A stretch of DNA of 64,000 nt from Leptolyngbya ohadii IS1 (GCF_002215035.1 NZ_NKFP01000006.1:942530-1006529), one strand, 5' to 3'. Counted from the stretch's first letter, positions 55,907 to 64,000 are shown. Program-made: numbers and translations. Notes: generated by a model from the sequence alone, not told the origin.

Positions 55907-56116
55907 ATGAAAACTTCAAACACGATTAACACGGAGCAGGTTCCGACCGTTGCCCCGGCTTATAACGGTGCCGATCGCAATGCCTGGATTTTTGGCTGGA
56001 ATCCTCAGCAAGAGCTGTGGAACGGTCGTCTTGCCATGATTGGTTTTGTGGCTTATTTGCTGTGGGATCTGGCGGGCTACAGCGTTCTGCGCGATGTGCT
56101 TCACCTGATTCGCTAA
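55907..56116 (+). CDS. hli: High-light-inducible protein (Hlip/SCP)
   Basis: A 69-residue single-span protein of the chlorophyll a/b-binding-like family. The chlorophyll-binding motif ELWNGRLAMIGF is at residues 36-47, inside the membrane helix that continues VAYLLWDLAG. Hlips bind chlorophyll and carotenoid and protect photosystem assembly under light stress in the thylakoid. The first 30 residues are a soluble N terminus. Many cyanobacteria have several copies; only one is in this window. No HLR1-type light-response box was recognised upstream. Confidence 0.94.
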   Translation: MKTSNTINTEQVPTVAPAYNGADRNAWIFGWNPQQELWNGRLAMIGFVAYLLWDLAGYSVLRDVLHLIR

Positions 56117-56317
56117 TTCGATCGATTTAGGAATATCACTGGAGCGATACAGTGCGGCGATTCGGTATCCCGAAAAAGTAAAAAAAGTCTTTGATCTAGT
56201 CAGGCTTTCTGTCAGATTGTCAATCTGACTTTTATCAACGCTGCGATCGCCCAACGATTATCTTTTGATTCACCCCTTTCATTCTTCTAACCGTCAATTT
56301 ATCCTGCCCCTATTTCT

Positions 56318-56773
56318 ATGCAAAACTCCTCGAACGTTTCGGCTAATTATTCGATTCGATTTACTGCCCTCGGTATCGGCTTGTTGTTCCTGCTGCTGGG
56401 ACTAGCTGGCTTTGTGCCCGCTTTTGTGGCTCCGCCAGATTTTGTGCCTGCAATGGGCTTTGGCTACCTGTTTGGGTTGTTCCCGACTAACTACTTCCAC
56501 AATGCGATCGGTATTTTGGTGGGGCTGTGGGGCATCGCTGCATTCACCAGCCTGACGGGATCGATCGTGTTTAACCGCATTTTTGCGATCGTCTATGCCT
56601 TAGGCGCTGTCCTGGGTCTAATTCCCTTCACCAATACCCTGTTTGGCATTACGCCGCTGCTGGGCAACAATGTCTGGCTGGATGCGCTGGTAGCTGGAAT
56701 TGCCTTCTACTATGGCTTTGTGAAGTCCGCGCAGATCGCGCCAAATTCCTCGTCGGCTCAGCCTAGCGTTTAG
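56318..56773 (+). CDS. DUF4383 membrane protein
   Basis: A 151-residue integral membrane protein with four spans (about 13-35, 60-83, 88-110, 118-138). The segment FGYLFGLFPTNYFHNAIGILVGLWG is the hallmark of DUF4383, a family found in cyanobacteria and actinobacteria. Function unknown. It lies 200 bp behind the Hlip gene on the same strand. A candidate small RNA gene follows in the same direction. Confidence 0.88.
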   Translation: MQNSSNVSANYSIRFTALGIGLLFLLLGLAGFVPAFVAPPDFVPAMGFGYLFGLFPTNYFHNAIGILVGLWGIAAFTSLTGSIVFNRIFAIVYALGAVLGLIPFTNTLFGITPLLGNNVWLDALVAGIAFYYGFVKSAQIAPNSSSAQPSV

Positions 56774-56968
56774 GTTGTACGGCTAAGAATTGGAAATTCA
56801 ATCAGCTAGAATTTTAATGATGGGGTGGGCTGCTTGCCTGCCCTTTCACTCGTTTGGCACTGCTTCAGGCTGTTCAGAAACAGCGGAATTTCGCTACCGG
56901 AGATTCGTGTACTGTGCGGTAAAATTCGTGCCTCAAATTAAGCCGAATTCATATTTTTTCTAAAAACA

Positions 56969-57061
56969 TATAATTCCCTTATTTTTCCTCGCTACCTTAG
57001 AGTTAGCGAATGACACCGACTCAACCTCAATTCCTGACGACCGGGAGTTGGGGTATTTTTT
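56969..57061 (+). ncRNA. Candidate small RNA gene
   Basis: A perfect TATAAT at 56969-56974 is followed, from a predicted start near 56981, by a perfect six-pair hairpin tcgcta/tagcga (56989-56994, 57004-57009), an unpaired linker of about 15 bases (57010-57024) and a 12-pair terminator hairpin (57025-57036 / 57042-57053, three G-U, five-base loop) with a T-tract to 57061. Expected product about 80 nt. The gap 56774-57107 has no ORF, and the terminator is 250 bp from the end of the DUF4383 gene. The layout is like Yfr1, but the Yfr1 core actcctcacac is absent. No good -35 box. Confidence 0.5.
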
Positions 57062-57107
57062 ATGTCTACTTTTTCTGCCTCCTCCTTTTTGCTGCCTATC
57101 GATATCC

Positions 57108-58289
57108 TCATTCCGATGGCTGAAGGGACTGCCGCTTGAACCAGACGATGGCCCCCAACACCAAGATCATCATAGGAATGCCGCCCAGATTAACCGCTGC
57201 CCAGCCGTAATGCTCGTACACGCTGCCCGACAGCAAAATGACCGCCGCCACAAAAGCAAACATCAAGAAATCGTGGGCTGCCTGGGTTTTTGCTTTTTCC
57301 TCCGGGTAGTATGCCTGGGTGAGCAGGGTAGTGGAGCCGATGTAGAGAAAATTCCAGCCAATCCCCAGCAAAGTGAGGGCGATCGTAAAGCTGAACAAAT
57401 TAGACTGCACCAGATTGATGCCAATACAGGTCAGGCTTAGCACCGCTCCCGTGCTAATCAGCGGCAATATGCCAAATCGGGCGATCAGTGCCCCCGTGAA
57501 AAATGAGGGTGCAAACATTCCCAGAACGTGCCACTGCATTACATTCGCTGCATCGTGAAACGGATGATTGTCCGCTACCATTGCCAGCGGCGTTGCAGTC
57601 ATCACAAACGCCATCACGCCATAGCCGAGCATACTTCCCAGTACCGAGACAATAAAGATGGGCTGACGCATAATTACGCCGATCGATCGTCCCTTGTCCT
57701 GTTCAAAGCGTCTGGGCTGCGGCAGTTTTACCCCCAGCAATAGAATCAGTGCCGCAAACTGGAGCAGAATAATCAGTCCGACAGATCCGCTAAAGCGAGC
57801 ATTGGGTAGCCAATCCTTTGCCAGGTTTGCCAGCTGTGGACCTGCGACAGCCGCAATGACGCCACCCGCAATCACAAAGGAAATCGCCTGCGATCGCCCT
57901 GCCTCTGTCGTTGTTTCTGCCGCCGCAAATCGATAAAATCCCACAAAGCTATTGAAGCTGCCAAACAAAAGGGTTGCCCCACAGAACAGCAAAAACTGCC
58001 GGGAGACGATCGCATAGAATGCCAGCGCTGCGCCGAACAGTCCCAGCAGCACACCCAACATAAATCCCTTTTGCCGTCCAATCCGCTGCATCAGCAGGGA
58101 AGCCGGAATGGTGCCGACCATCGTGGCAATTTGCAGTAGAGCGAGCGGGAGGGTGACAAGAGACTGATTCGCGGCGATCGATTGTCCGACCAGGGCGGAG
58201 GTCGTGAAAAGAATGGTGCTGCCAGTCATTGCGAGTGCCTGACAGAGGGCAAGCAGAAGGACGGTGAGGTGGGCGGGGTTGGTGAACAT
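57108..58289 (-). CDS. MFS transporter
   Basis: A 393-residue membrane protein with 12 predicted spans of the major facilitator superfamily. The conserved loop between spans 2 and 3 reads LMQRIGRQKGFMLGVLLG (about 65-82). It resembles the drug-efflux or unknown-substrate group often annotated YfcJ/YbfB-like. No ligand can be assigned. It is transcribed alone on the minus strand; the 280-bp leader contains a 14-bp tandem array and the dapL terminator lies beyond it. Confidence 0.88.
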   Translation of the reverse strand: MFTNPAHLTVLLLALCQALAMTGSTILFTTSALVGQSIAANQSLVTLPLALLQIATMVGTIPASLLMQRIGRQKGFMLGVLLGLFGAALAFYAIVSRQFLLFCGATLLFGSFNSFVGFYRFAAAETTTEAGRSQAISFVIAGGVIAAVAGPQLANLAKDWLPNARFSGSVGLIILLQFAALILLLGVKLPQPRRFEQDKGRSIGVIMRQPIFIVSVLGSMLGYGVMAFVMTATPLAMVADNHPFHDAANVMQWHVLGMFAPSFFTGALIARFGILPLISTGAVLSLTCIGINLVQSNLFSFTIALTLLGIGWNFLYIGSTTLLTQAYYPEEKAKTQAAHDFLMFAFVAAVILLSGSVYEHYGWAAVNLGGIPMMILVLGAIVWFKRQSLQPSE

Positions 58290-58440
58290 CGCGGTAGGAA
58301 AATAAGACCGCTATTCTAAAGGGGTTTGCTGATTTAATCAATTCAATTCGTACATAGAATCCTTGCGATTTGTTCATCTAGAGTCTCTGTTGAGGGAGCA
58401 TCTGTAGGGCGATCGCGGCGCGTAGCAGTTGATGCCCAAA

Positions 58441-58496
58441 ACTTGATGCACAAGACCTGATGCACAAGACCTGATGCACAAGATCTGATGCACAAG
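58441..58496. repeat. Four 14-bp tandem units
   Basis: acttgatgcacaag, acctgatgcacaag twice and atctgatgcacaag, directly adjacent at 58441-58454, 58455-58468, 58469-58482 and 58483-58496. They are in the 280-bp non-coding gap between the MFS start and the dapL stop. Confidence 0.92.
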
Positions 58497-58504
58497 AGAG
58501 GCAC

Positions 58505-58527
58505 AAAAAAGGCGGGCAATGCCCACC
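58505..58527 (-). terminator. Terminator after dapL, dispersed palindrome copy
   Basis: On the minus strand ggtgggc-att-gcccgcc (one mismatch) followed by six T (58510-58505), 43 bp after the dapL stop. The hairpin belongs to the ggcgggca/tgcccacc palindrome family. Confidence 0.75.
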
Positions 58528-58569
58528 CTCTAGAGATTTAGATTGCTCGATCGCAATAACGGCTCAATC

Positions 58570-59805
58570 CTATGCCTGGAACTTCTCCGTAATGCGTCGC
58601 ATCGCTTCTTCTACATTTGCCCGACTGTTAAAGGCAGAAATGCGGAAATAGCCTTCGCCTGCCGCGCCAAAGCCCGACCCCGGAGTACCCACGACGTTGC
58701 AAACGTGCAGCAGCTTATCGAAGAAATCCCAGCTGGATAAACCGTTTGGCGTTCTCACCCAGACGTAGGGCGCATTCACGCCGCCGTAGACCGCAATTCC
58801 TGCCTGGCTCAGCTTTTCGCGAATAATGCGGGCATTTTCCAGGTAAAAGCTCACCAGTTCCTTAATCTGTGCCTGTCCTGCCTCGGAGTAGACCGCCTCT
58901 GCACCCCGCTGCACAATGTAGGAAACGCCGTTAAACTTGGTGGACTGGCGACGGTTCCACAGCTTCCAGAGTTCGACATCTGAGCCGTCTGCCGCCTTTG
59001 CCTTCAGCGTTTTAGGTACGACCGTCAGCGCACATCGGGTTCCGGTGAATCCCGCATTTTTGGAGAAAGAGCGAAACTCGATCGCACAATCCCGCGCCCC
59101 GTCGATCTCATAAATGGAGTGGGGCAGGGAAGGATCGGTGATAAACGCCTCGTATGCTGCATCGAAGAAGATAATCGACCCGTGCGATCGGGCATAGTTG
59201 ACCCAGGCTTGCAGGTGTTCGCGAGTGGCAACGGCTCCCGTGGGGTTGTTGGGGAAGCAGAGGTAGATCAGATCGACTTTTTGATCAGGAATCTGCGCCG
59301 TGAAGTTATTTTCTGCGGTGATGGGCAGATAAACGAGTCCGCCATATTCGCCCCGATCGTTTGCATCGCCCGTATGTCCTGCCATGACGTTGGTATCCAC
59401 ATACACGGGATACACGGGATCAGTGACGGCGATCGTATTGTTGTCGCCAAAGATATCGAGAATGTTGCCCGTATCGCACTTGGAACCGTCCGAGACAAAA
59501 ATTTCCGAAGCGTCGATGTCGCAGCCGCGAGCCTGGAAGTCGTACTTAGCAATTTTCTCGCGCAGCCAGCCGTAGCCCTGCTCTGGTCCATAGCCCTGGA
59601 AGGTGGAGCGATCGCCCATTTCCTCAACCGCTTTGATCATTGCCGTGCGGCAGGCTTCTGGTAAGGGTTCCGTGACATCGCCGATGCCCAGCCGAATAAT
59701 TTTTGCTTCCGGATTTGCCTCTGCAAATGCATTGACCCGCCGCGCAATTTCCGGGAACAGGTAGCCTGCCTTCAGTTTCAGGTAGTTATCGTTAATCGTT
59801 GCCAT
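58570..59805 (-). CDS. dapL: LL-diaminopimelate aminotransferase
   Basis: A 411-residue fold-type I PLP aminotransferase from ATG 59805 (the frame continues upstream without family similarity). It converts tetrahydrodipicolinate to LL-diaminopimelate in one step in the lysine and peptidoglycan pathway of cyanobacteria, plants and chlamydiae. Marks seen: [25 protein letters not shown] terminus, [10 protein letters not shown] near 182, [10 protein letters not shown] near 207 and the PLP lysine in [13 protein letters not shown] near 244. Length matches DapL. A terminator follows. crtL and a sugar permease lie upstream on the same strand. Confidence 0.97.
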   Translation of the reverse strand: MATINDNYLKLKAGYLFPEIARRVNAFAEANPEAKIIRLGIGDVTEPLPEACRTAMIKAVEEMGDRSTFQGYGPEQGYGWLREKIAKYDFQARGCDIDASEIFVSDGSKCDTGNILDIFGDNNTIAVTDPVYPVYVDTNVMAGHTGDANDRGEYGGLVYLPITAENNFTAQIPDQKVDLIYLCFPNNPTGAVATREHLQAWVNYARSHGSIIFFDAAYEAFITDPSLPHSIYEIDGARDCAIEFRSFSKNAGFTGTRCALTVVPKTLKAKAADGSDVELWKLWNRRQSTKFNGVSYIVQRGAEAVYSEAGQAQIKELVSFYLENARIIREKLSQAGIAVYGGVNAPYVWVRTPNGLSSWDFFDKLLHVCNVVGTPGSGFGAAGEGYFRISAFNSRANVEEAMRRITEKFQA

Positions 59806-59881
59806 GATGGATTCCCGCCGTCTAATCAGAACCGATCTAACCAGAACCATTATTCCGCAGATAGACCGCAGATAGGAGGGC

Positions 59882-60739
59882 TTAATTCTCCGAAACGCGC
59901 AACTGCACATAAACCAGTCCGATCGTCACCAGCAAAAGTCCGATCGTCATTGCCGCCGCACTGCCAAAGTCAAACTGGGCAAACGCCTGCTCGTACAGGT
60001 AAAACACCAGCAAACTCGTAGAATTGAGCGGACCGCCCCCGGTCATAATATAGGGCTGCTCGAAGCTGCGAAGGGTGAAAATCACGGTCGTAATGGCGGC
60101 AAAGATCAGAGTCGATCGCAGTCCGGGCAGGGTAATGTACCAGAACTGCTGCCAGTCGTTTGCTCCGTCCAGTTCTGCCGCCTCATAGCGACTCTGGGGA
60201 ATCGTTTGCAGCCCCGCCAGAAACACCACCAGGTTGAAGCCAATCTGCTTCCAGACGCTCAGCAAAATCAGTACGGGCATCGCCCAGATCGGACTGCTCA
60301 GCCAGGGAACTGCCTCAAGCCCCAATCGCGTTAACACCTGATTCACCACCCCATCGGTTTGGAACAGCCAGCGAAACCCCAGTCCCACAGCGGCGATCGA
60401 TGTCACCGAGGGAATAAAGTAAGCCGTTCGCAAAAAGTCCCGCAGTCCAATCGGCATCAAGCGGTTGAGCAGCACTGCCAGCCCCAGCGGAATTATCAGA
60501 CTGGGAATGACTGTGGCGATCGTGAAATATGCCGTGTTGCCCAAAACCTGCCAGAAGTCGGGATCGGTGAGCAGCCGCCCATAATTTTGTAGCCCCACCC
60601 AGTGAACCCCCGCCCGCGTAAAGCTCCCCGCCGTAAAGCTGAGGTAGACCAGATAGGCGATCGGGTACAGCACAAAAATTCCCAGCAGCACCAGGGCAGG
60701 AGCGAGAAAGAGCCAGGGAATCAGGCGATCAGAGTTCAT
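59882..60739 (-). CDS. Sugar ABC transporter permease (MalF/UgpA type)
   Basis: A 285-residue inner-membrane protein with six spans. The EAA loop [21 protein letters not shown] lies near 190-208, typical of CUT1 carbohydrate importers. No second permease, binding protein or ATPase is in the window, so this is an orphan subunit of a split system. The gene starts five bases after the crtL stop codon, suggesting coupled expression with crtL despite unrelated roles. Substrate not inferable; cyanobacterial relatives carry glucosylglycerol, trehalose or sucrose. Confidence 0.9.
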   Translation of the reverse strand: MNSDRLIPWLFLAPALVLLGIFVLYPIAYLVYLSFTAGSFTRAGVHWVGLQNYGRLLTDPDFWQVLGNTAYFTIATVIPSLIIPLGLAVLLNRLMPIGLRDFLRTAYFIPSVTSIAAVGLGFRWLFQTDGVVNQVLTRLGLEAVPWLSSPIWAMPVLILLSVWKQIGFNLVVFLAGLQTIPQSRYEAAELDGANDWQQFWYITLPGLRSTLIFAAITTVIFTLRSFEQPYIMTGGGPLNSTSLLVFYLYEQAFAQFDFGSAAAMTIGLLLVTIGLVYVQLRVSEN

Positions 60740-60744
60740 CGAGG

Positions 60745-61977
60745 CTAACCGACCAGCACATTCCAGAGCAACGCCCGCTCGTTCCAGGCAGAGCGCACTA
60801 AATTCCAGCGCACTTCATTTGTGGTGTAGCCAAATAGGTTCATCATCGTTTGCAGCATTTCCGGCGTAGAAAAGGTGTTTGCCAGAAACGCGCTCCACTG
60901 CGATCGGGGTAATCGAAAGAAGGAGGCAAAGAAAGCCTGTAGGGTTTGTTCCTCAAACCGCATCAAATTCTCTAAGCCAAACAGATAAAGGGCGCGTTTA
61001 CGCATCTCGTCGCTTGTCCACAGCGTTTGCCAGGCAGAGGTCGCAATGCTTTCGGGGGAGGCGTTTGGGTTTTCAACTGCACGAGCGATCGTTTTTGCCA
61101 CCCCAGGTGCCCGTCGCAGCAAAGCCCCCACCATATAACCGGATGCCGGATGCACCATACTCGCCGCCCCACCGAATCCCATCACCGCCTGGTCGAGAGA
61201 CGGTAACGGCAAATTCATGGGAAACAGGCAGTATTCAACGTGCTGCACCTCCTTTACCTGCACCCCCCGGAAGGCAAGCCGCTGCTCTAACCGCTGCTGT
61301 AACACTTCAAACGTCACGGCGGGACTGTTCGACAAGGAAGTCTCTTCGACAAAAAAGACATCATTGCCTAAGTCCATCGCATAGAGGAAGGTGGGAGGCG
61401 CTCTACGTTCCTCCGGTGACAGGTGATCTGCCCGGTAATCCATCAGGACAAACTGTTGAGGGTCGATCGGCGGTGAAGAGAATTTGCCCACAATGCCATA
61501 GGCTGCCTGGTAAGCGATCGCTTCGCTTTTGGGTCTATCTAGCAGGGCAGGATTGTGACCACTGGCATCGATCACCACCCTGGCGGATAAAGCCGTTCCT
61601 TCTGCTGTGGTGACACTGGAATGATGGGCAAAATGCTCCACAGCCGCAGCAGTGCCCTGATGCCATACCATCTTGCCGCGATCGCAGCGTTCCAGAAAGT
61701 AGTTTTGCAGTTTGCCGTTATCGAATAAGCCATAGTCCCGCCCAAGTGCGACTTTTCGTTGAGCCGCATACATCACACTGTTTTGCCAACGGTGGCTCAA
61801 AAGATGCGTCAAGTTCATCGGCTCTAATTCGTCGCACCAGATGCCATAGGTGTTTACCCACTCTACCGGAGGCGGAACGGGCGCTAAACCTGCAACGTTC
61901 AACCCTTCATCACAAAGGGCGGCAGCGATCGCCAGCCCCGCAGGTCCCGCTCCAACAACCAAAGCATCAAACACCAA
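60745..61977 (-). CDS. crtL: Lycopene beta-cyclase, CrtL type
   Basis: A 410-residue FAD-dependent cyclase that forms beta-rings on lycopene for beta-carotene and zeaxanthin synthesis. The N-terminal FAD motif DALVVGAGPAGLAIA is at 4-18, followed by NTYGIWCDELEP (about 43-54) and DASGHNPALL near 140, both typical of CrtL-b/CrtL-e. The middle part FLYAMDLGNDVFFVEETSL is the conserved cyclase segment. It acts at the thylakoid or plasma membrane surface. Start ATG at 61977. A sugar permease gene follows almost directly. Confidence 0.95.
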   Translation of the reverse strand: MVFDALVVGAGPAGLAIAAALCDEGLNVAGLAPVPPPVEWVNTYGIWCDELEPMNLTHLLSHRWQNSVMYAAQRKVALGRDYGLFDNGKLQNYFLERCDRGKMVWHQGTAAAVEHFAHHSSVTTAEGTALSARVVIDASGHNPALLDRPKSEAIAYQAAYGIVGKFSSPPIDPQQFVLMDYRADHLSPEERRAPPTFLYAMDLGNDVFFVEETSLSNSPAVTFEVLQQRLEQRLAFRGVQVKEVQHVEYCLFPMNLPLPSLDQAVMGFGGAASMVHPASGYMVGALLRRAPGVAKTIARAVENPNASPESIATSAWQTLWTSDEMRKRALYLFGLENLMRFEEQTLQAFFASFFRLPRSQWSAFLANTFSTPEMLQTMMNLFGYTTNEVRWNLVRSAWNERALLWNVLVG

Positions 61978-62157
61978 AATCTAACCTCCAGGGTGGTTTC
62001 CCTTACACCAATTACTAAAGCTCTATGACAAAGACCTATTACAAAGTCAGTACCGTGGGTAACTCCCAAAGTTCGACAGTTTCGGAAGTCTAAGGAAAAG
62101 TCTCTTCAACGCGAACAACTGAGTGTTTGTATCAGTGTTCGTATCAAGGAGACTTCA

Positions 62158-62313
62158 ATGAAAGATACTGGTAGCTTATGTCATACGAAATGGAAGTGCA
62201 AATCCTATGGGGGTATCCCCAAATATTGGCACAAAGCGTTGTCCATTGAGGTCTTTTTAAGCAGGTCGTTTGGGCGATCGTACTCTAGCCGCCTATTTCC
62301 GACCGTCCCCTAG
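62158..62313 (+). pseudogene. Relic of an IS200/IS605-type TnpA transposase
   Basis: A 51-codon frame with a good ribosome site (caaggag) starts MKDTGSLCHTKWKCK and continues with IPKYWHKAL, matching the N terminus of IS200-type TnpA (SLxHTKWxCKYHVVFxPKYRRK). The residues that should be YHVVF are replaced by SYGG, and after residue 30 the sequence leaves the family and stops at 62311. Everything downstream, including the catalytic HUH and Tyr, is missing. About 25 bp further on, ggcaagaacccatgaagctca could be a remnant of the element's right end. Fragment call is recognition by pattern. Confidence 0.7.
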
Positions 62314-62349
62314 TGTACCTGTTCGGGCAGGCAAGAACCCATGAAGCTC

Positions 62350-62382
62350 ACAAGCCTAAAACAAGCCTAAAACAAGCCTAAG
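62350..62382. repeat. Three 11-bp tandem units at the end of a gene
   Basis: acaagcctaaa, acaagcctaaa and acaagcctaag at 62350-62360, 62361-62371 and 62372-62382. The stop codon of the minus-strand gene (62367-62369) is inside the second unit, so the repeat writes the last residues (LGLF) and the stop. Confidence 0.9.
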
Positions 62383-64000
62383 TGAACAAACTGATGGGCA
62401 GACAATGCCTTCAACGGCGTATTTTGAACCACTGCCAGTAAATCATTGCGATGGTGAATCAAGAGATCATCCTGATTCTGGGTGATGTCTAATGTCCGAG
62501 CTGTCATCCCGCCTGTTAGGGCAATCCAGTCCTGTTGCGTAAAATCTTGTATTAGCGCAAAGCCTTTGCCCTTTTGTAAAACCATCCCATCCTCTCCCTG
62601 TCCACCTATTAGCCGATCGTATCCGCTCCCACCCCACAGCAAGTCATTTCCTTGATTGCCCATTAGCCGATCGTTTCCTGCACCACCATACAGTCTGTCA
62701 TTTTCCTCTCCACCCACTAACCAGTCATTGCCACTATTCCCAATCAAAAGATCAGGATTTCTTTCGCTATGTTTATCGGCATGATTGAATTTGAGTAAAC
62801 GATCGTCTGTTTCTAATCTTCTAGCTTGTGGAATTCCTGTTATCTCATCAGTTGTCTTTCGGTGTGAATAAATCTGTCCTATATTCTGGCTTAAAGAACC
62901 AGAAACCATACTGGATGAATGCTCGTATTGAATTGTTAACCGTTGATTGATAGCAGGAGAGGAAATGATTTGCTGTGTTCCGTCTGTCCAGATCACCTGA
63001 ACCGAATCAATCACAGATTGTTGTCCCAAGCCAAAATAGAGGCGATAGTGTCCCTGAGAAAATCGCGATCCCTCTGACTGTCCGACTTGCTGAAGCTGTT
63101 TGCCCTCCGGCGTCGTGACAATGACCTTCGCGCCGACCGCTTGCCGATTGCCCGGTAGCCCAACGAGTTGAACTTGCAGCCAGTGGTTCTCCGTCAACAA
63201 ATTGCGGTGAAGCTGGGGCGATGATTCACCCCCTCCACGGGTAGCAGTGACCCCATCTCGGGTGCCATTGTTGTCAAAATCAAACCAGTTTGCCCAGGCA
63301 AATAAAGTTGGCGGGTGAGTCAGGAGCGACGTTGCCACAAATTGATGCTCTGGCGTTTGCCGATATAATCCGTCCGGTAAAACGTGCAGATCGATTAAAC
63401 CATCGTTGTCGTAATCGACCCAGTTTGCCGTTAAAGTCTGGGTTGGAAGTCCAACTGTCTCTGGACTCTGCGCGATATATTTTCCACTGTTGTTCACTAA
63501 CAGGATGCTGGACTGTTGCGACGCCACAAACACATCTAGGTCGAGATCCTGGTCAAAATCACCGATTGCGAACCTGCGGGCATCTAATCCTGCAACGGGA
63601 ATAGTTTGGTGTGAGGGAAACCGCCCTGCCTGATTTCGATAGAGTTTGATGTAGTTCTTCTCTGCGATTAGCAAGTCCTGGTCATTGTCGTTATCCGCAT
63701 CCAGCCATTCAAACTGCGGAGATGTAGAAAAATTAAGCCCTAGCTTTGGCGCAACGTTTTTGAAGCGTCCGTTGGGCTGCTGCTGAAAAAGTTCGCTGGG
63801 GCTTCTCTCGCCGCCAATATAAAGATCGAGGCGGTTATCCCCATTAAAATCAATCCATTTTGCCTGTCGGGCACGGCATCCCTGCTTCTCAAACCCCAGA
63901 AATGCTGTCCTATCTTTAAAGCGATGATTACCCTGATTGACCAACATCTGATCGCGGATATGGGCGGAGCGGGGAAACTTGAGAATCTGACCTCGTAGCC
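62367..64000 (-). CDS. FG-GAP/ASPIC-UnbV and RTX protein, 5' end beyond window
   Basis: The frame is open from the window edge to 62367 (at least 543 residues); an internal ATG at 63947 is not its start because upstream codons continue the family (FPRSAHIRDQMLVNQGNHRF). It has repeated VCBS/FG-GAP beta-propeller units with DFNGDNRLDLYIGG, DADNDNDQDLLIA, DFDQDLDLDVFVA and DYDNDGLIDLHVL, then an ASPIC/UnbV segment (WLQVQLVGLPGNRQAVGAKVIVT), then RTX nonapeptides (GGAGNDRLMG, GGSGYDRLIGG) and a C-terminal module GFALIQDFTQQDWIAL...NQDDLLIHH. A secreted, calcium-binding surface protein is likely. The window may truncate a much larger gene. Confidence 0.85.
   Translation of the reverse strand, partial: LRGQILKFPRSAHIRDQMLVNQGNHRFKDRTAFLGFEKQGCRARQAKWIDFNGDNRLDLYIGGERSPSELFQQQPNGRFKNVAPKLGLNFSTSPQFEWLDADNDNDQDLLIAEKNYIKLYRNQAGRFPSHQTIPVAGLDARRFAIGDFDQDLDLDVFVASQQSSILLVNNSGKYIAQSPETVGLPTQTLTANWVDYDNDGLIDLHVLPDGLYRQTPEHQFVATSLLTHPPTLFAWANWFDFDNNGTRDGVTATRGGGESSPQLHRNLLTENHWLQVQLVGLPGNRQAVGAKVIVTTPEGKQLQQVGQSEGSRFSQGHYRLYFGLGQQSVIDSVQVIWTDGTQQIISSPAINQRLTIQYEHSSSMVSGSLSQNIGQIYSHRKTTDEITGIPQARRLETDDRLLKFNHADKHSERNPDLLIGNSGNDWLVGGEENDRLYGGAGNDRLMGNQGNDLLWGGSGYDRLIGGQGEDGMVLQKGKGFALIQDFTQQDWIALTGGMTARTLDITQNQDDLLIHHRNDLLAVVQNTPLKALSAHQFVHLGLF

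Noticed and set aside
56981-57061. Identification of the candidate sRNA as Yfr1
   Set aside because: The strictly conserved Yfr1 core actcctcacac is not present; only the overall architecture is alike.
58441-58496. CRISPR array
   Set aside because: The 14-bp units are directly adjacent with no spacers and no cas genes nearby.

Overview
The window comes from a cyanobacterial chromosome, most likely a filamentous, non-heterocystous type of the Leptolyngbya/Oscillatoriales kind. Evidence seen directly: a photosystem I subunit (PsaK), a high-light-inducible protein, a CrtL-type lycopene cyclase, an FtsH4-type thylakoid protease, LL-diaminopimelate aminotransferase, several cyanobacteria-only families (DUF502, DUF3172, DUF3177, DUF2949), an HpsJ-like protein, a PEP-CTERM protein, and very frequent GCGATCGC-type (HIP1) octamers. 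The order-level placement is inference.

Layout. 1-9 kb: edge of a zinc-ribbon protein, pgl, HpsJ-like membrane protein, a glycosyltransferase, DUF502 and DUF3172 membrane proteins, an orphan ABC-2 permease, lysS and a lipoprotein. 9-14 kb: a four-gene amino-acid ABC importer (SBP, two permeases, ATPase) with an NtcA-like palindrome upstream. 14-23 kb: a divergent FtsH paralogue, a HEAT-repeat protein, gpmA, a probable pseudokinase, Trm1 and a PEP-CTERM protein. 23-31 kb: a NYN nuclease-like protein behind dnaA, then ackA-rnhA, psaK and DUF2949. 31-38 kb: ftsH4, an exported FAD oxidoreductase, a SafE/heme-type membrane fusion overlapping a small exported protein, and a TPR protein. 38-48 kb: signalling block with a REC-PAS histidine kinase, a 1795-residue Ser/Thr kinase-AAA-GAF-histidine kinase, a BlaI/M56 pair, DUF3177 and an SRPBCC protein. 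49-56 kb: HerA-like ATPase, a cyclophilin-RTX protein and topoisomerase I. 56-64 kb: Hlip, DUF4383, MFS, dapL, sugar permease, crtL, an IS200-type transposase relic, and an FG-GAP/ASPIC/RTX protein cut by the window edge.

Most genes are ordinary housekeeping, photosynthesis or transport genes in short operons. The less ordinary content is in the intergenic DNA: many small tandem arrays (11-18 bp units), at least three families of dispersed palindromic or G-rich repeats, several terminators, and one free-standing promoter/hairpin/linker/terminator block at about 56969-57061 that looks like a small RNA gene. No tRNA, rRNA, CRISPR array, intact insertion sequence or prophage was found. I did not find a clear new defence or biosynthetic system; the best candidates for undescribed biology are the sRNA-like locus, the NYN protein behind dnaA, the SafE/heme fusion with its overlapping partner, and the repeat families.
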